Under the pieces are notes generated by a model, which saw nothing but the letters and a program-made list of their open reading frames with translations, was not told the origin of the DNA and searched no databases. The translations under genes and the position numbers were made by a program. DNA of 64,000 nucleotides from Bordetella bronchialis (GTDB taxonomy: Bacteria > Pseudomonadota > Gammaproteobacteria > Burkholderiales > Burkholderiaceae_B), in NCBI RefSeq assembly GCF_001676705.1, contig NZ_CP016170.1, positions 372,001 through 436,000 on the forward strand, written 5' to 3'. Below are positions 56,354 through 64,000 of this stretch, in pieces (positions within the stretch are counted from its first letter, which is position 1; every line of letters begins with the position of its first letter).

Positions 56354-56929
56354 TCAAAGGTCCAGCTTGGTAACCTTCGTGCCCTGGATGGACAGATCCG
56401 CCATCAAGCCGGCGTTCGTCAGGAAGAAGGCCACGACGGACTGCTTGGCGGTGTTGGTATCCACCGCGCCGTTCGCGCCGATCTTGGCCACGGCCACCGA
56501 CGCGTCGGCGCCCGCACTCCAGCCCTTGCTGTTGCGGAATTTGTTCAGCTCTTCCTGCGTCATGAACATGATGACGATGGCCCGCGATTGCGCGCCGGCC
56601 TGCCAGCCGATCGAGCCGGAGGTCATGCTGTAGTACCCATCGGTGGCATTGCCCACGCGCAGCGCGCCTTCGCCGTACTGCCCGCCCACCACGAAGCCGG
56701 CCTGCAGCACGTTCGGGAAGACCAGAATGCCCCTGGCATTGTTGGCCATCTCGCGGGAGCCCTTGACCGTGCTGTACAGGCGGCTCAGCGTGGAGTCGAC
56801 GGCGCTATTGATTTCCTGGCGCTTGGTGGTGGAGGAACCCGAGGATCCGGGGCCGGTGGTGCTGCATGCGGCCAGTGCCGTGGCCAGCATCAGGGCGGCG
56901 GGCAGGGTGACGAAGTTTCGACGTTTCAT
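56354..56929 (-). CDS. SYLF (YSC84-like) domain lipoprotein, 191 aa
   Basis: A lipoprotein signal peptide ends in LAAC-S (lipobox). The remainder is the SYLF domain: 'INSAVDSTLSRLYSTVKGSREMANNARGILVFPNVLQAGFVVGGQYGEGALRV', 'YSMTSGSIGWQAGAQSRAIVIMF' and the C-terminal 'FFLTNAGLMADLSIQGTKVTKL'. Bacterial members are outer-membrane or periplasmic lipoproteins of uncertain function, thought to bind lipid. ATG 56929 has GGGAG upstream. Confidence 0.9.
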   Translation of the reverse strand: MKRRNFVTLPAALMLATALAACSTTGPGSSGSSTTKRQEINSAVDSTLSRLYSTVKGSREMANNARGILVFPNVLQAGFVVGGQYGEGALRVGNATDGYYSMTSGSIGWQAGAQSRAIVIMFMTQEELNKFRNSKGWSAGADASVAVAKIGANGAVDTNTAKQSVVAFFLTNAGLMADLSIQGTKVTKLDL

Positions 56930-57075
56930 TGCTTGTTCTCCCAGCGTTGTATGGATCCACGGGCCTGGCCCGCGATGGGTGCGTAGCGGCGGCGCGGCAG
57001 CTCTACCGCACACTGCGAACCCATTATTCGCCACAACAATCCAAACAACGGCGACATTCGCCTACCGATTGCAAC

Positions 57076-59562
57076 TCAGCGCGCGTAGAGCTTTTCCACC
57101 GGGACCGCATGCGCCTTCCAGATGCGCTCGCAGTACTCGCGGATCGCCCGGTCCGAGGAAAACTTGCCGGTGCGCGCCGTGTTCAATATGGACATGCGGG
57201 TCCAGGACTCGGTATCCCGATAGGCCTCGTCCACGCCTGCCTGGCAGGCCGCATAAGAGCTGTAGTCGGCCAGCAGCATGTACGGGTCGTTGTTGACCAG
57301 ATCGTCCAGCAGGGGCTTGAACAGCTCCGTATCGCCCCGCGAGAAGAAGCCCGAACGGATGAGATCCAGCACGGATCCGAGTTCCGGGTCGCGCGCCAGG
57401 TAATCCTGGGGCCGGTAGCCTTCCCGCCGCAAGGCGTAAACCTCTTCCGCCGTCAAGCCGAACAGGAAGAACTGGTCTTCGCCCACCTCCTCGCGGATTT
57501 CGATATTCGCCCCGTCCATGGTTCCGATGGTCAGGGCGCCGTTCATCGCGAATTTCATATTGCCGGTGCCCGATGCCTCTTTGCCGGCCAGCGAGATCTG
57601 TTCCGACAATTCGGCCGCGGGATACACCCACTGGCCCAGCGACACGCTGTAATTCGGCAGGAAAACCACCTTCAGGCGGTCGCGCACGTCGGGATCGTTG
57701 TTGATGACGTCGCCGATCGCGGTGATCAGCTTGATCATCAGCTTGGCGCGGGCGTAGCCGGGCGCGGCCTTGCCCCCGAAGATAAAGGTGCGCGGGGTAA
57801 TGTCCAGGTTGCGCTGCGATTTCAGCCGGTGGTACAGAGCGGCGATATGGATCGCGGACAAATGCTGCCGCTTGTATTCGTGTATCCGCTTGACCTGGAC
57901 GTCGAACATCGAATCGGGATCGACGCGGATGCCGGTCTTGCGCAGGATGACCGCCGCCAGGTCGACCTTGTTGGCGCGCTTGATGGCGCGCCATTCGCTG
58001 CCGAAGGCCGCGTCATCGGCGTAGGGCTCGATCTGCGCGATGCGCGACCAGTCCTTGACCCAGTCGTCGCCGATGCAGCGCGTCACCAGTTTGGACAGGC
58101 GGGGGTTGCTCAAGGCCACCCAGCGCCGCGGCGTTACGCCGTTGGTCATGCTGTCGAATTTTTCCGGCCACATGGCGTAGAAATCCTTCAGCAAGTCCCG
58201 TTTCAGCAGTTCGGAGTGCAGGTTGGCCACGCCATTGATCGCATGGCTGCCGACGCAGGCCAGGTGCGCCATGCGGACATATCGCTCGCCCGATTCGTCG
58301 ATCAGCGACAAGCGCGCGATGCGGGTTTCGTCGCCGAAGAAGTGGATGCGCGCCTCGTTCAGGAACCGCGCGTTGATTTCGTAGATGATTTCCAGGTGCC
58401 GCGGCAGGACGCGGCGGAACAGTTCCAGGGGCCAGCGCTCCAGCGCCTCCGGCAGCAGGGTGTGGTTCGTATAGGCGAAGGTCTGGCGGGTGATGTCCCA
58501 CGCCCGCTCCCAGGGCACCAGGTGTTCGTCCACCAACAGGCGCATCAGCTCGGCGACGCCGATGGCGGGGTGCGTGTCGTTGAGCTGGATGGCGAAAGAC
58601 TTGTGGAAGGACGTCACCGACTGGCCGCGCTGCCGCTGCAGCCGCAACATGTCCTGCAGCGAGCAGGACACAAAGAAATATTGTTGTTCCAGGCGCAATT
58701 CCTTGCCCTGGCGGCTTTCGTCATTCGGATAGAGCACCTTGGTCAGGTTTTCCGACGTGACCTTTTTGCTGACCGCGCCCAGGTAATCGCCGCGGTTGAA
58801 AACGTGGAAGTCGAAGGCCTCGGTGGCTTCCGCGCGCCAAAGGCGCAGGGTGTTGGTGGTGCCCACGCGGTATCCGGGGATGGGCGTGTCGAAGGGTACG
58901 CCGGCGACGGTTTTCTCCGGCACCCAGCGCACGCGGAAACGCCCGTGGTCGTCGGTGTACTGTTCGGTGTGTCCGCCCAGTTTGACCTGGACGGCCCATT
59001 CGGCGTGCTGGATCTCCCAGGGGTTGCCGTAGCGCAGCCAGGCGTCGGTGTTCTCCACCTGCCAGCCGTCCATGATGGTCTGGTAGAAGATGCCGTACTC
59101 GTACCGGATGCCGTAGCCGATCGCCGGCACTTCCAGCGTGGCAAGCGATTCGATGAAACAGGCGGCCAGGCGTCCCAGGCCGCCGTTGCCCAGGCCCGGT
59201 TCTTCTTCCTGGCGCAGCAATTCGTCCAGGTCCAGGCCCAGTTCGCTCATGGCCAGGCGGATTTCGTGGGAAATGCCCAGGCTCAACAGGTTATGGCCCA
59301 GGTAGGGCCCCATCAGGAACTCCGCCGAGAGATACGCCACTGTACGAGCGTTTCTTTTCTGATAGGTAGCGGCGGTATCGAACCATGACGGCACCAGGCG
59401 GTCCCGTACGGTATGGGCAAGCGACTGATACAGGTCGTTCTTCGACGCGATATCCAGCGACTTGCCTTGCGTATACAGAAGATGGTCCAAAAAAGCGCGT
59501 TTCAGGGATTCCCGCGACAGTGCGGAGCGGTCGTCGTCCGGGCGAACCCGCACTGCGTGCAT
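57076..59562 (-). CDS. glgP: Glycogen/starch phosphorylase, ~828 aa
   Basis: Phosphorolysis of alpha-1,4-glucan to glucose 1-phosphate using PLP. The PLP lysine is K670 in EASGTGNMKFAMNGAL; the family start 'LSAEFLMGPYLGHNLLSL', 'EEPGLGNGGLGRLAACFIESLAT' and 'NDTHPAIGVAELMRLL' are all present. The frame is open to 59697 with a TTG, but MHAVRVRPDDD at 59562 follows GAGGACGCG and gives the normal length. It stands alone; no other glg genes are in the window. Confidence 0.95.
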   Translation of the reverse strand: MHAVRVRPDDDRSALSRESLKRAFLDHLLYTQGKSLDIASKNDLYQSLAHTVRDRLVPSWFDTAATYQKRNARTVAYLSAEFLMGPYLGHNLLSLGISHEIRLAMSELGLDLDELLRQEEEPGLGNGGLGRLAACFIESLATLEVPAIGYGIRYEYGIFYQTIMDGWQVENTDAWLRYGNPWEIQHAEWAVQVKLGGHTEQYTDDHGRFRVRWVPEKTVAGVPFDTPIPGYRVGTTNTLRLWRAEATEAFDFHVFNRGDYLGAVSKKVTSENLTKVLYPNDESRQGKELRLEQQYFFVSCSLQDMLRLQRQRGQSVTSFHKSFAIQLNDTHPAIGVAELMRLLVDEHLVPWERAWDITRQTFAYTNHTLLPEALERWPLELFRRVLPRHLEIIYEINARFLNEARIHFFGDETRIARLSLIDESGERYVRMAHLACVGSHAINGVANLHSELLKRDLLKDFYAMWPEKFDSMTNGVTPRRWVALSNPRLSKLVTRCIGDDWVKDWSRIAQIEPYADDAAFGSEWRAIKRANKVDLAAVILRKTGIRVDPDSMFDVQVKRIHEYKRQHLSAIHIAALYHRLKSQRNLDITPRTFIFGGKAAPGYARAKLMIKLITAIGDVINNDPDVRDRLKVVFLPNYSVSLGQWVYPAAELSEQISLAGKEASGTGNMKFAMNGALTIGTMDGANIEIREEVGEDQFFLFGLTAEEVYALRREGYRPQDYLARDPELGSVLDLIRSGFFSRGDTELFKPLLDDLVNNDPYMLLADYSSYAACQAGVDEAYRDTESWTRMSILNTARTGKFSSDRAIREYCERIWKAHAVPVEKLYAR

Positions 59563-59874
59563 CGCGTCCTCGCCGGCGGCTATGGTGGCGTTAGCGTGAT
59601 CGTTCAAGATGGCGTCCTTGGCGTCGCTAGGGGCAACAAAAATCCTAATCCAAAAGAATTGGCTTTTGAAGGTTACCGGCTGAACAATCGGCAACAAGTT
59701 TCTAACTTGATTGCGTTCCCGCCGGGCGGCTCGCGTCCGTCCGGTCTTGCCTCGTCACCAACGCGCCGACCCTGGGTTCCGACAGGCTGGCATCCCGCCG
59801 GCCCGGCGGCAAGCATGCCGCTTTCTTATGTTTGTTTCCGCCCGTGTGGCGGTGTATTTACAGGGTGATCAGCG
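59563..59874. other. Divergent intergenic region between glgP and the 999-residue gene
   Basis: About 310 bp. The segment 59630-59720 is richer in A/T than the surroundings and probably holds the promoters. I see no clear -35/-10 pair, no HrpL-like GGAAC box on the plus strand and no terminator. Confidence 0.45.
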
Positions 59875-62874
59875 ATGGCTGCCATACAAGGCCCCTCCGT
59901 CTCCATATCCATCCAGGGCGACAGCGCCACCGAGCGCCCGCGCGATGCGGGCGTGAAGCGACCGTTCACGATTCGTGCCCGCACGCGCAAACGCCTGGGC
60001 ACGGTCATCGCGGCGGCGCTGGAAAGCATCGCCATGTCCTTCCATGGCGTGCCCGACCAGAGTGCGCCGCGTGCCGGGTCCGACACGCGCAAGATGGCCT
60101 ACAAGCTGCGCAAGATCGTCGATTCGCTGCTCGACAAGCTGGCGGCCGGCCGCGATCACGATCTGCCGCAATTGCAGCGCGCCTTCCACGTGTTCCTGGG
60201 CATCGTCGCGGTCATGAAGTTCGACACGTCGTGGGAGCGCCTGGCGCAGCCCTTCGTCGACGCGTACATGCGCAATGCCACGCGCGAAGAACTCCTGTGG
60301 GTCCACAACCGCCTGAACGAGCTGGCCGGCGCGGTCTCGCTGTTCGCCGCGATGAACGATACCAACCGGCAGGACGTGCAAGGTGTGATGGCGGTGCTGA
60401 AGCGCTCCGCCATGCAGGAACTGGCGGAGCGCGGCATAGGCGTGCATTTGGGCATGCTGGCCGGTTCGCTGAGCGCAGCCGAGCCCGACGCCCGCCGGAT
60501 CGGCAAGGCCTGGTTCGCGATCGAGCAAGGCCTGGGCCAGGCATGCAAGGAAGGCCTGCCGCCCCTGGAATACCTTCAAGCGGGGTTGGAACGCCTGCCT
60601 GCCGGATCGACGCGGATCCTGGCGGCCGTGCTGGCGCCGCACGTCCCCGGCCACGCCCGCATGGCGCGATACCTGTTGGATACCGTGCTGCATGACACCC
60701 TGCGTGACGTTCCGCTGGAAGGCGGGCTGGATGCGCTCGATATCTACATGATGCACGAGGCCGTACGCTCGCACGTCCTGGCCCGCGTCGATGCCAGGGT
60801 GGCCGATACCGCGCCCCGCCTCGAAAACGCCGCCCGGCCGGGCGTGCGGACGGCGGAAGTCGCCAACCGCCTTTGGCACGACATCCGATACACCCTGGAG
60901 AGCCTGGGATGGGTCTACCTGGAAACCGGGCTGGACCACGCCTGGCAGGAGAAGGCCGCCATCGACGCGGAGACAGAACGGCAATTCGCCCGCGCGGTCC
61001 TGCACATGCATCCACGGACGGCCGCGGCCTGCCTGGACCGCGTGGACACGGAGCGCCTGCTCACCATGCACGCGCACCTGCCACAGTGGGATGGTCAGGA
61101 ATATGCCCACCTGGCCGGACTGGTCGGTGCCGCGTGCGACGCGCGGTTCGCCGGCCTGCTTGGCGCCGTGCAGGCGGCGCGCGCGGAGCTCGACACGATC
61201 CTGCGACAAGACCGGCGGATCGCCACCGCGCGCGGCCTGCTGGCCTTGAGCGACGCACTGTCGGCCTGCGAAAGATTCGCGTCGCGAGCGGCGGGGCCCG
61301 CCAACTGGCGCGATGATCCGCTGGTGGACGCCGCCATCCGGCGTGCCGCCGAGACCCTGCGCATGCCCGGCGAGCCCGGCCATGTGCTGGGTGCCGGCTC
61401 CTTGCGCGAACTGGCCGACGGTGGCTTCGCGGCTCTTCGCCAGTGCGACGACGTCCAGGTCGCCCGCGGCGTGGCCCTGGATCCGGAGGCCGTGGCCGCG
61501 GAAATCGCGCGCCGGACCGCGAAGCACGAGGCCCTCGTCGCCGATCGGCTGGCGCGGTTGTCCGACGTGCTGCGCAATCCCGCGCTGTCGCCGCGCTCCT
61601 TCATGGGTATCGTGGCATCCATCGCCCTGGCCGATGTGTGGCGGCGCGAAACCCGCTCGGCGTTTCGCGGCGGCCCGGCGGGTCCGGCCGCGGATACGTC
61701 GGCGTCGTCCTTCAACCGGGAAGTCGCCATGATGCTCTATCGCAAGGATGGCGCGATGCCGGTCCAGTGGATGGAGGCACGGCGCCATATCGCGGGCCTG
61801 TCGGGCGTGCTTGCGCGCCTGCGCATGGCAGCCGGACATGCCCGTCCGTACGACGCCCAGGGTCCCGCGGCCAGGCTTGCAACCGTGGATGCGGCGATAG
61901 CCCTGCTCGATGCCTTGGGCCGGCATTTCGGCGTTCACGCGGACGGGACCACCGCCCCTCAACGCCCGCATGCGGCATCCGGCGGCACCGACCCCTACTG
62001 GAACGAAGCCAGCCTTGCCGAGATCGCGCCGTTCTTCGGCTTGCGCTACGAGGCCGGCCTGCGCATGGCCTTGCCCTTGTGCGGGGCCATGCACCAGGCC
62101 CGCCTGCTGGCGGCGCTCGGCCTGCGGATGGCCCAACCGGAGCGGTCCCAGCCATGCAGCATCGCGGCGCCCGGCATCGGGGCGCCCGGCGTCGGGGCTT
62201 CCGGCATCGTGGCTTCCGACGCCCAGGCTGCCGCGGGTCCTGTCTGGGGTATGGGTGGGCCGCGCACGCTGCAGGTCGACAAGCACTTCCATGACGCGGC
62301 GTATCGACGTGGCGAGTTATCGCTCTCCGTGGATGCGGTGGCCGCGCCCCCTGCAAGCGCCGCCAGGGCCGTGGCGGCCGGCGGCGACCTGACGCGGCAG
62401 TCCGACGTCGCGCTGAACCGCATGGTGGCCCTGCTGGCGGCGCGCGGCGACCGCATGGACGTCGCCTGGACACGGTTGATGTCGGCCATGTCGCAGGGGG
62501 TGGCCGACTTCGTGCTTGCCGCGCGCGACATGCCGGAAATGTGGCGCTGGTCGCACATTCCGGAGCCCGAGTCCGTGCGGCATGTGCACTTCGAGATCGG
62601 CGAGTTGCCGCTGGGCGGCTATCGGGTGGATGTGTCGGCCTGCCTGGAAACCGCTCGTCCCGATATGGAGGTCCAGTTGGCATTCTCGGTCCGGGTGAAT
62701 GCCAGCGCGGGTCGCGTAACGGGTCTGATAGTCGCTCCGCAGGCGCGCGTGTTGCCCGCCGGTACGCCGCTGTCCGGCAACGGTACGGTCCGGCCGGTTA
62801 CTACGGCCGCGACGGAATATGCCCGTATCGCCCCATCGCGCGTGAGTCCGCTGCCCGCGGCCGCTGGCGCCTGA
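59875..62874 (+). CDS. Large hypothetical protein, 999 aa
   Basis: I do not recognise this protein. The first ~30 residues are polar (MAAIQGPSVSISIQGDSATE). Most of the rest looks alpha-helical with recurring leucine/alanine patterns; 'REELLWVHNRLNELAG' (near 134) and 'TERLLTMHAHLPQWDG' (near 390) may be copies of one repeat. Residues ~765-780 hold tandem pentapeptides (APGIGAPGVGASGIVAS), perhaps a hinge. The last ~170 residues contain a likely beta domain ('PESVRHVHFEIGELPLGGYRVDVSACLE'). There is no Sec signal and no membrane segment. The start has AGGG upstream. A large helical, soluble protein of this kind, followed at 33 bp by another unknown gene, could be an effector or toxin. Confidence 0.75.
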   Translation: MAAIQGPSVSISIQGDSATERPRDAGVKRPFTIRARTRKRLGTVIAAALESIAMSFHGVPDQSAPRAGSDTRKMAYKLRKIVDSLLDKLAAGRDHDLPQLQRAFHVFLGIVAVMKFDTSWERLAQPFVDAYMRNATREELLWVHNRLNELAGAVSLFAAMNDTNRQDVQGVMAVLKRSAMQELAERGIGVHLGMLAGSLSAAEPDARRIGKAWFAIEQGLGQACKEGLPPLEYLQAGLERLPAGSTRILAAVLAPHVPGHARMARYLLDTVLHDTLRDVPLEGGLDALDIYMMHEAVRSHVLARVDARVADTAPRLENAARPGVRTAEVANRLWHDIRYTLESLGWVYLETGLDHAWQEKAAIDAETERQFARAVLHMHPRTAAACLDRVDTERLLTMHAHLPQWDGQEYAHLAGLVGAACDARFAGLLGAVQAARAELDTILRQDRRIATARGLLALSDALSACERFASRAAGPANWRDDPLVDAAIRRAAETLRMPGEPGHVLGAGSLRELADGGFAALRQCDDVQVARGVALDPEAVAAEIARRTAKHEALVADRLARLSDVLRNPALSPRSFMGIVASIALADVWRRETRSAFRGGPAGPAADTSASSFNREVAMMLYRKDGAMPVQWMEARRHIAGLSGVLARLRMAAGHARPYDAQGPAARLATVDAAIALLDALGRHFGVHADGTTAPQRPHAASGGTDPYWNEASLAEIAPFFGLRYEAGLRMALPLCGAMHQARLLAALGLRMAQPERSQPCSIAAPGIGAPGVGASGIVASDAQAAAGPVWGMGGPRTLQVDKHFHDAAYRRGELSLSVDAVAAPPASAARAVAAGGDLTRQSDVALNRMVALLAARGDRMDVAWTRLMSAMSQGVADFVLAARDMPEMWRWSHIPEPESVRHVHFEIGELPLGGYRVDVSACLETARPDMEVQLAFSVRVNASAGRVTGLIVAPQARVLPAGTPLSGNGTVRPVTTAATEYARIAPSRVSPLPAAAGA
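62167..62226. repeat. 15-bp tandem repeat encoding A-[PS]-G-[IV]-[GV] units
   Basis: Three and a half in-frame copies of a 15-base unit begin at 62167, 62182, 62197 and 62212. They encode APGIG, APGVG, ASGIV and ASDAQ within the 999-residue protein. The multiple-of-three unit means copy number could vary without breaking the frame. Confidence 0.7.
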
Positions 62875-62907
62875 TGGACTGTTTTCATCCTGTCGCGGAA
62901 TCGACCC

Positions 62908-64000
62908 ATGAATGTGCAGCCGCCGGACCTTGCTCCAACCTTTATCGCCCCCCATCCAGAACCGATAACCACCGGTCTGCTTCCATCGGTGCCGCCGCGC
63001 CAATATGGGATACAGGCTGGCGACCGCAAAGCGACGTTGCGGTTCGCTCCCGCGCGCAGGGGCGGCGCGGCCCGGCAGGTCATGGATGGCAACGCCGGCG
63101 CGGGCCTGCGCCATGCCGCGGCCAACGGCGCCATGCTGACGCGTCCGATGCGGGACCTTCTCCAGGGCCTGAAACCGATGCATCCGCCGGCGCCCGCGCT
63201 CGGGGCGCCCGTCGCCCTGCGCCCCGGCGTCGATGTCGTGCATCCGCGTCCCCAGTCCGCGCCGGCTTTGCTGGAATCCGCCGTCGGCGATATCCGGCCC
63301 GGCACGCTTCCGGAACGCGCCGTCCGCCAGGACGACATGGCGCCGATGCCGGCGCCGGTCCCGGATACGGGCGGCTGCGCGGCGCCGTTGCGGCGCGGCG
63401 TTGCCAGCCTGGTCGGCGCGATCGGGCTGGCGTGCGACGCGGTCTACCAAGGTGTCAACGCCGCGGGACGAAAATGCAGGGATGTCTATCGGTTCATCCA
63501 CGACAAGTGCACGTCCGTGGGACGCAAGTCGTCCGACACGCCGGTCGCGCTGCTGATCGCCGACGTCGCGCGCCTGATGCGCAACCAGGAAGTCCTGGAT
63601 GCGCTGGGCCGCATCGCGCAGCCCGGGATGACGTACCAGAAGCTGCGCTACATGGCCGAGCAACGCGGTTTCCGCATCGCGGAGGACGCCGCCGGACGCG
63701 GTTTCGACGCCCCCTTGGGGACGACCAGCGATTCGCTGACGCGGCGCCTGGTATCCAGCCTGCAAAACAGCGATGACCCGTGGCGTATCCTGCGCGGGCA
63801 CGCCGGGCTTCAAGATACCTGCCCCGAGCTTGCCATCGCCCGGGAACGGTATCTTGCCTATCGGGACGCGCACTATCCGGACTTCGACGCCATCCACCGC
63901 CGCATGCAGCAGTTTTCCGATTTGCGGCCGCTGGAGGAAATGAAAGCCCTGGTGGAGTCCCGGCGCGCCGCCAGCGAGGCCAACGGGGATGTGTTCGACG
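62908..64000 (+). CDS. Hypothetical protein, N-terminal 364 residues, continues beyond the window
   Basis: The frame opens at ATG 62908, 33 bp after the previous stop, and runs to the window end without a stop. The N-terminus (MNVQPPDLAPTFIAPHPEPI) is Pro-rich and polar, without a signal peptide. The first ~150 residues are low in predicted structure. From ~175 a short hydrophobic/Cys-containing part (GVASLVGAIGLACDAVYQGV, then KCRDVYRFIHDKC) leads into a helical region: 'ADVARLMRNQEVLDALGRIA', 'MTYQKLRYMAEQRGFRIAED'. I recognise no family. An alternative frame opening at 62874 gives an Arg-rich product and is rejected. It is probably co-transcribed with the 999-residue gene. Confidence 0.7.
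   Translation, partial: MNVQPPDLAPTFIAPHPEPITTGLLPSVPPRQYGIQAGDRKATLRFAPARRGGAARQVMDGNAGAGLRHAAANGAMLTRPMRDLLQGLKPMHPPAPALGAPVALRPGVDVVHPRPQSAPALLESAVGDIRPGTLPERAVRQDDMAPMPAPVPDTGGCAAPLRRGVASLVGAIGLACDAVYQGVNAAGRKCRDVYRFIHDKCTSVGRKSSDTPVALLIADVARLMRNQEVLDALGRIAQPGMTYQKLRYMAEQRGFRIAEDAAGRGFDAPLGTTSDSLTRRLVSSLQNSDDPWRILRGHAGLQDTCPELAIARERYLAYRDAHYPDFDAIHRRMQQFSDLRPLEEMKALVESRRAASEANGDVFD

Noticed and set aside
59563..59697. Upstream TTG start for glgP at 59697
   Set aside because: It would add a non-homologous 45 residues. ATG 59562 has an acceptable ribosome binding site and yields the normal family length.
62541..63776. A 411-codon frame overlapping the end of the 999-residue gene and the last gene
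   Set aside because: Its product is Arg/Gly-rich with no structure pattern. The frame starting at 62908 has better composition and remains open to the window end.

Overview
This is a GC-rich, densely coded chromosomal window from a betaproteobacterium. It most resembles the Alcaligenaceae (Bordetella/Achromobacter type). I infer this from the rplU-rpmA-obgE-proB gene order next to ispB, two Bug-type (tripartite tricarboxylate) periplasmic receptors, abundant LysR/IclR/GlxA regulators, and very high third-position GC that opens long spurious antisense frames. The genus is inferred, not proven.

Layout. 1-2.8 kb: the 5' part of a peptide ABC substrate-binding protein, a gene-poor stretch with a ~40-bp tandem repeat, and a small unknown gene. 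3.2-6.1 kb: a family III CoA-transferase and a 3-hydroxyacyl-CoA dehydrogenase. 6.2-11 kb: the housekeeping block proB, obgE, rpmA and rplU, divergent from ispB and tRNA-Pro(CGG). 11.2-13.6 kb: a TetR-regulated MFS exporter fused to an EthD domain. 13.9-24 kb: an apparent catabolic unit on the minus strand (FAD-linked dehydrogenase, fumarase-superfamily lyase, Bug receptor, AhpD-like protein, sulfurtransferase, Mo-dependent sulfoxide/N-oxide reductase), plus an IclR regulator and an MmgE/PrpD protein. Two similar 35-bp operator-like sites tie these together. 24.2-29.5 kb: tam, then a compact operon (GNAT-like, MFS, YqcI/YcgG-GntA-like, cupin) divergent from a GlxA-type regulator with a direct-repeat operator.

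29.4-32 kb holds what I consider the most interesting gene: an 804-residue protein with degenerate leucine-rich repeats followed by a NEL-type (IpaH/SspH) E3 ubiquitin ligase domain with an intact Cys-x-Asp motif. It should be a type III effector acting in eukaryotic cells. It has a very strong ribosome binding site, a 27-codon leader ORF whose stop overlaps its start, and a possible HrpL-like promoter.

32-45 kb is mostly metabolic: an EEP nuclease, a penicillin acylase, an FxLYD protein, 3-oxoacid CoA-transferase A/B, queC, a GNAT, ilvD, an MFS transporter, a SAF-domain oxidoreductase, a 5'-nucleotidase and thpR. 45-52.5 kb encodes a complete RND efflux pump (OMF, HAE1 pump, adaptor) with a divergent LysR regulator. 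52.5-56 kb has a second LysR gene, a Bug receptor and an M28 peptidase. 56-59.6 kb has a small unknown ORF, a SYLF lipoprotein and glycogen phosphorylase. The window ends in two large unrecognised genes (999 residues, and at least 364 residues running off the edge) that may be further accessory or secreted proteins.
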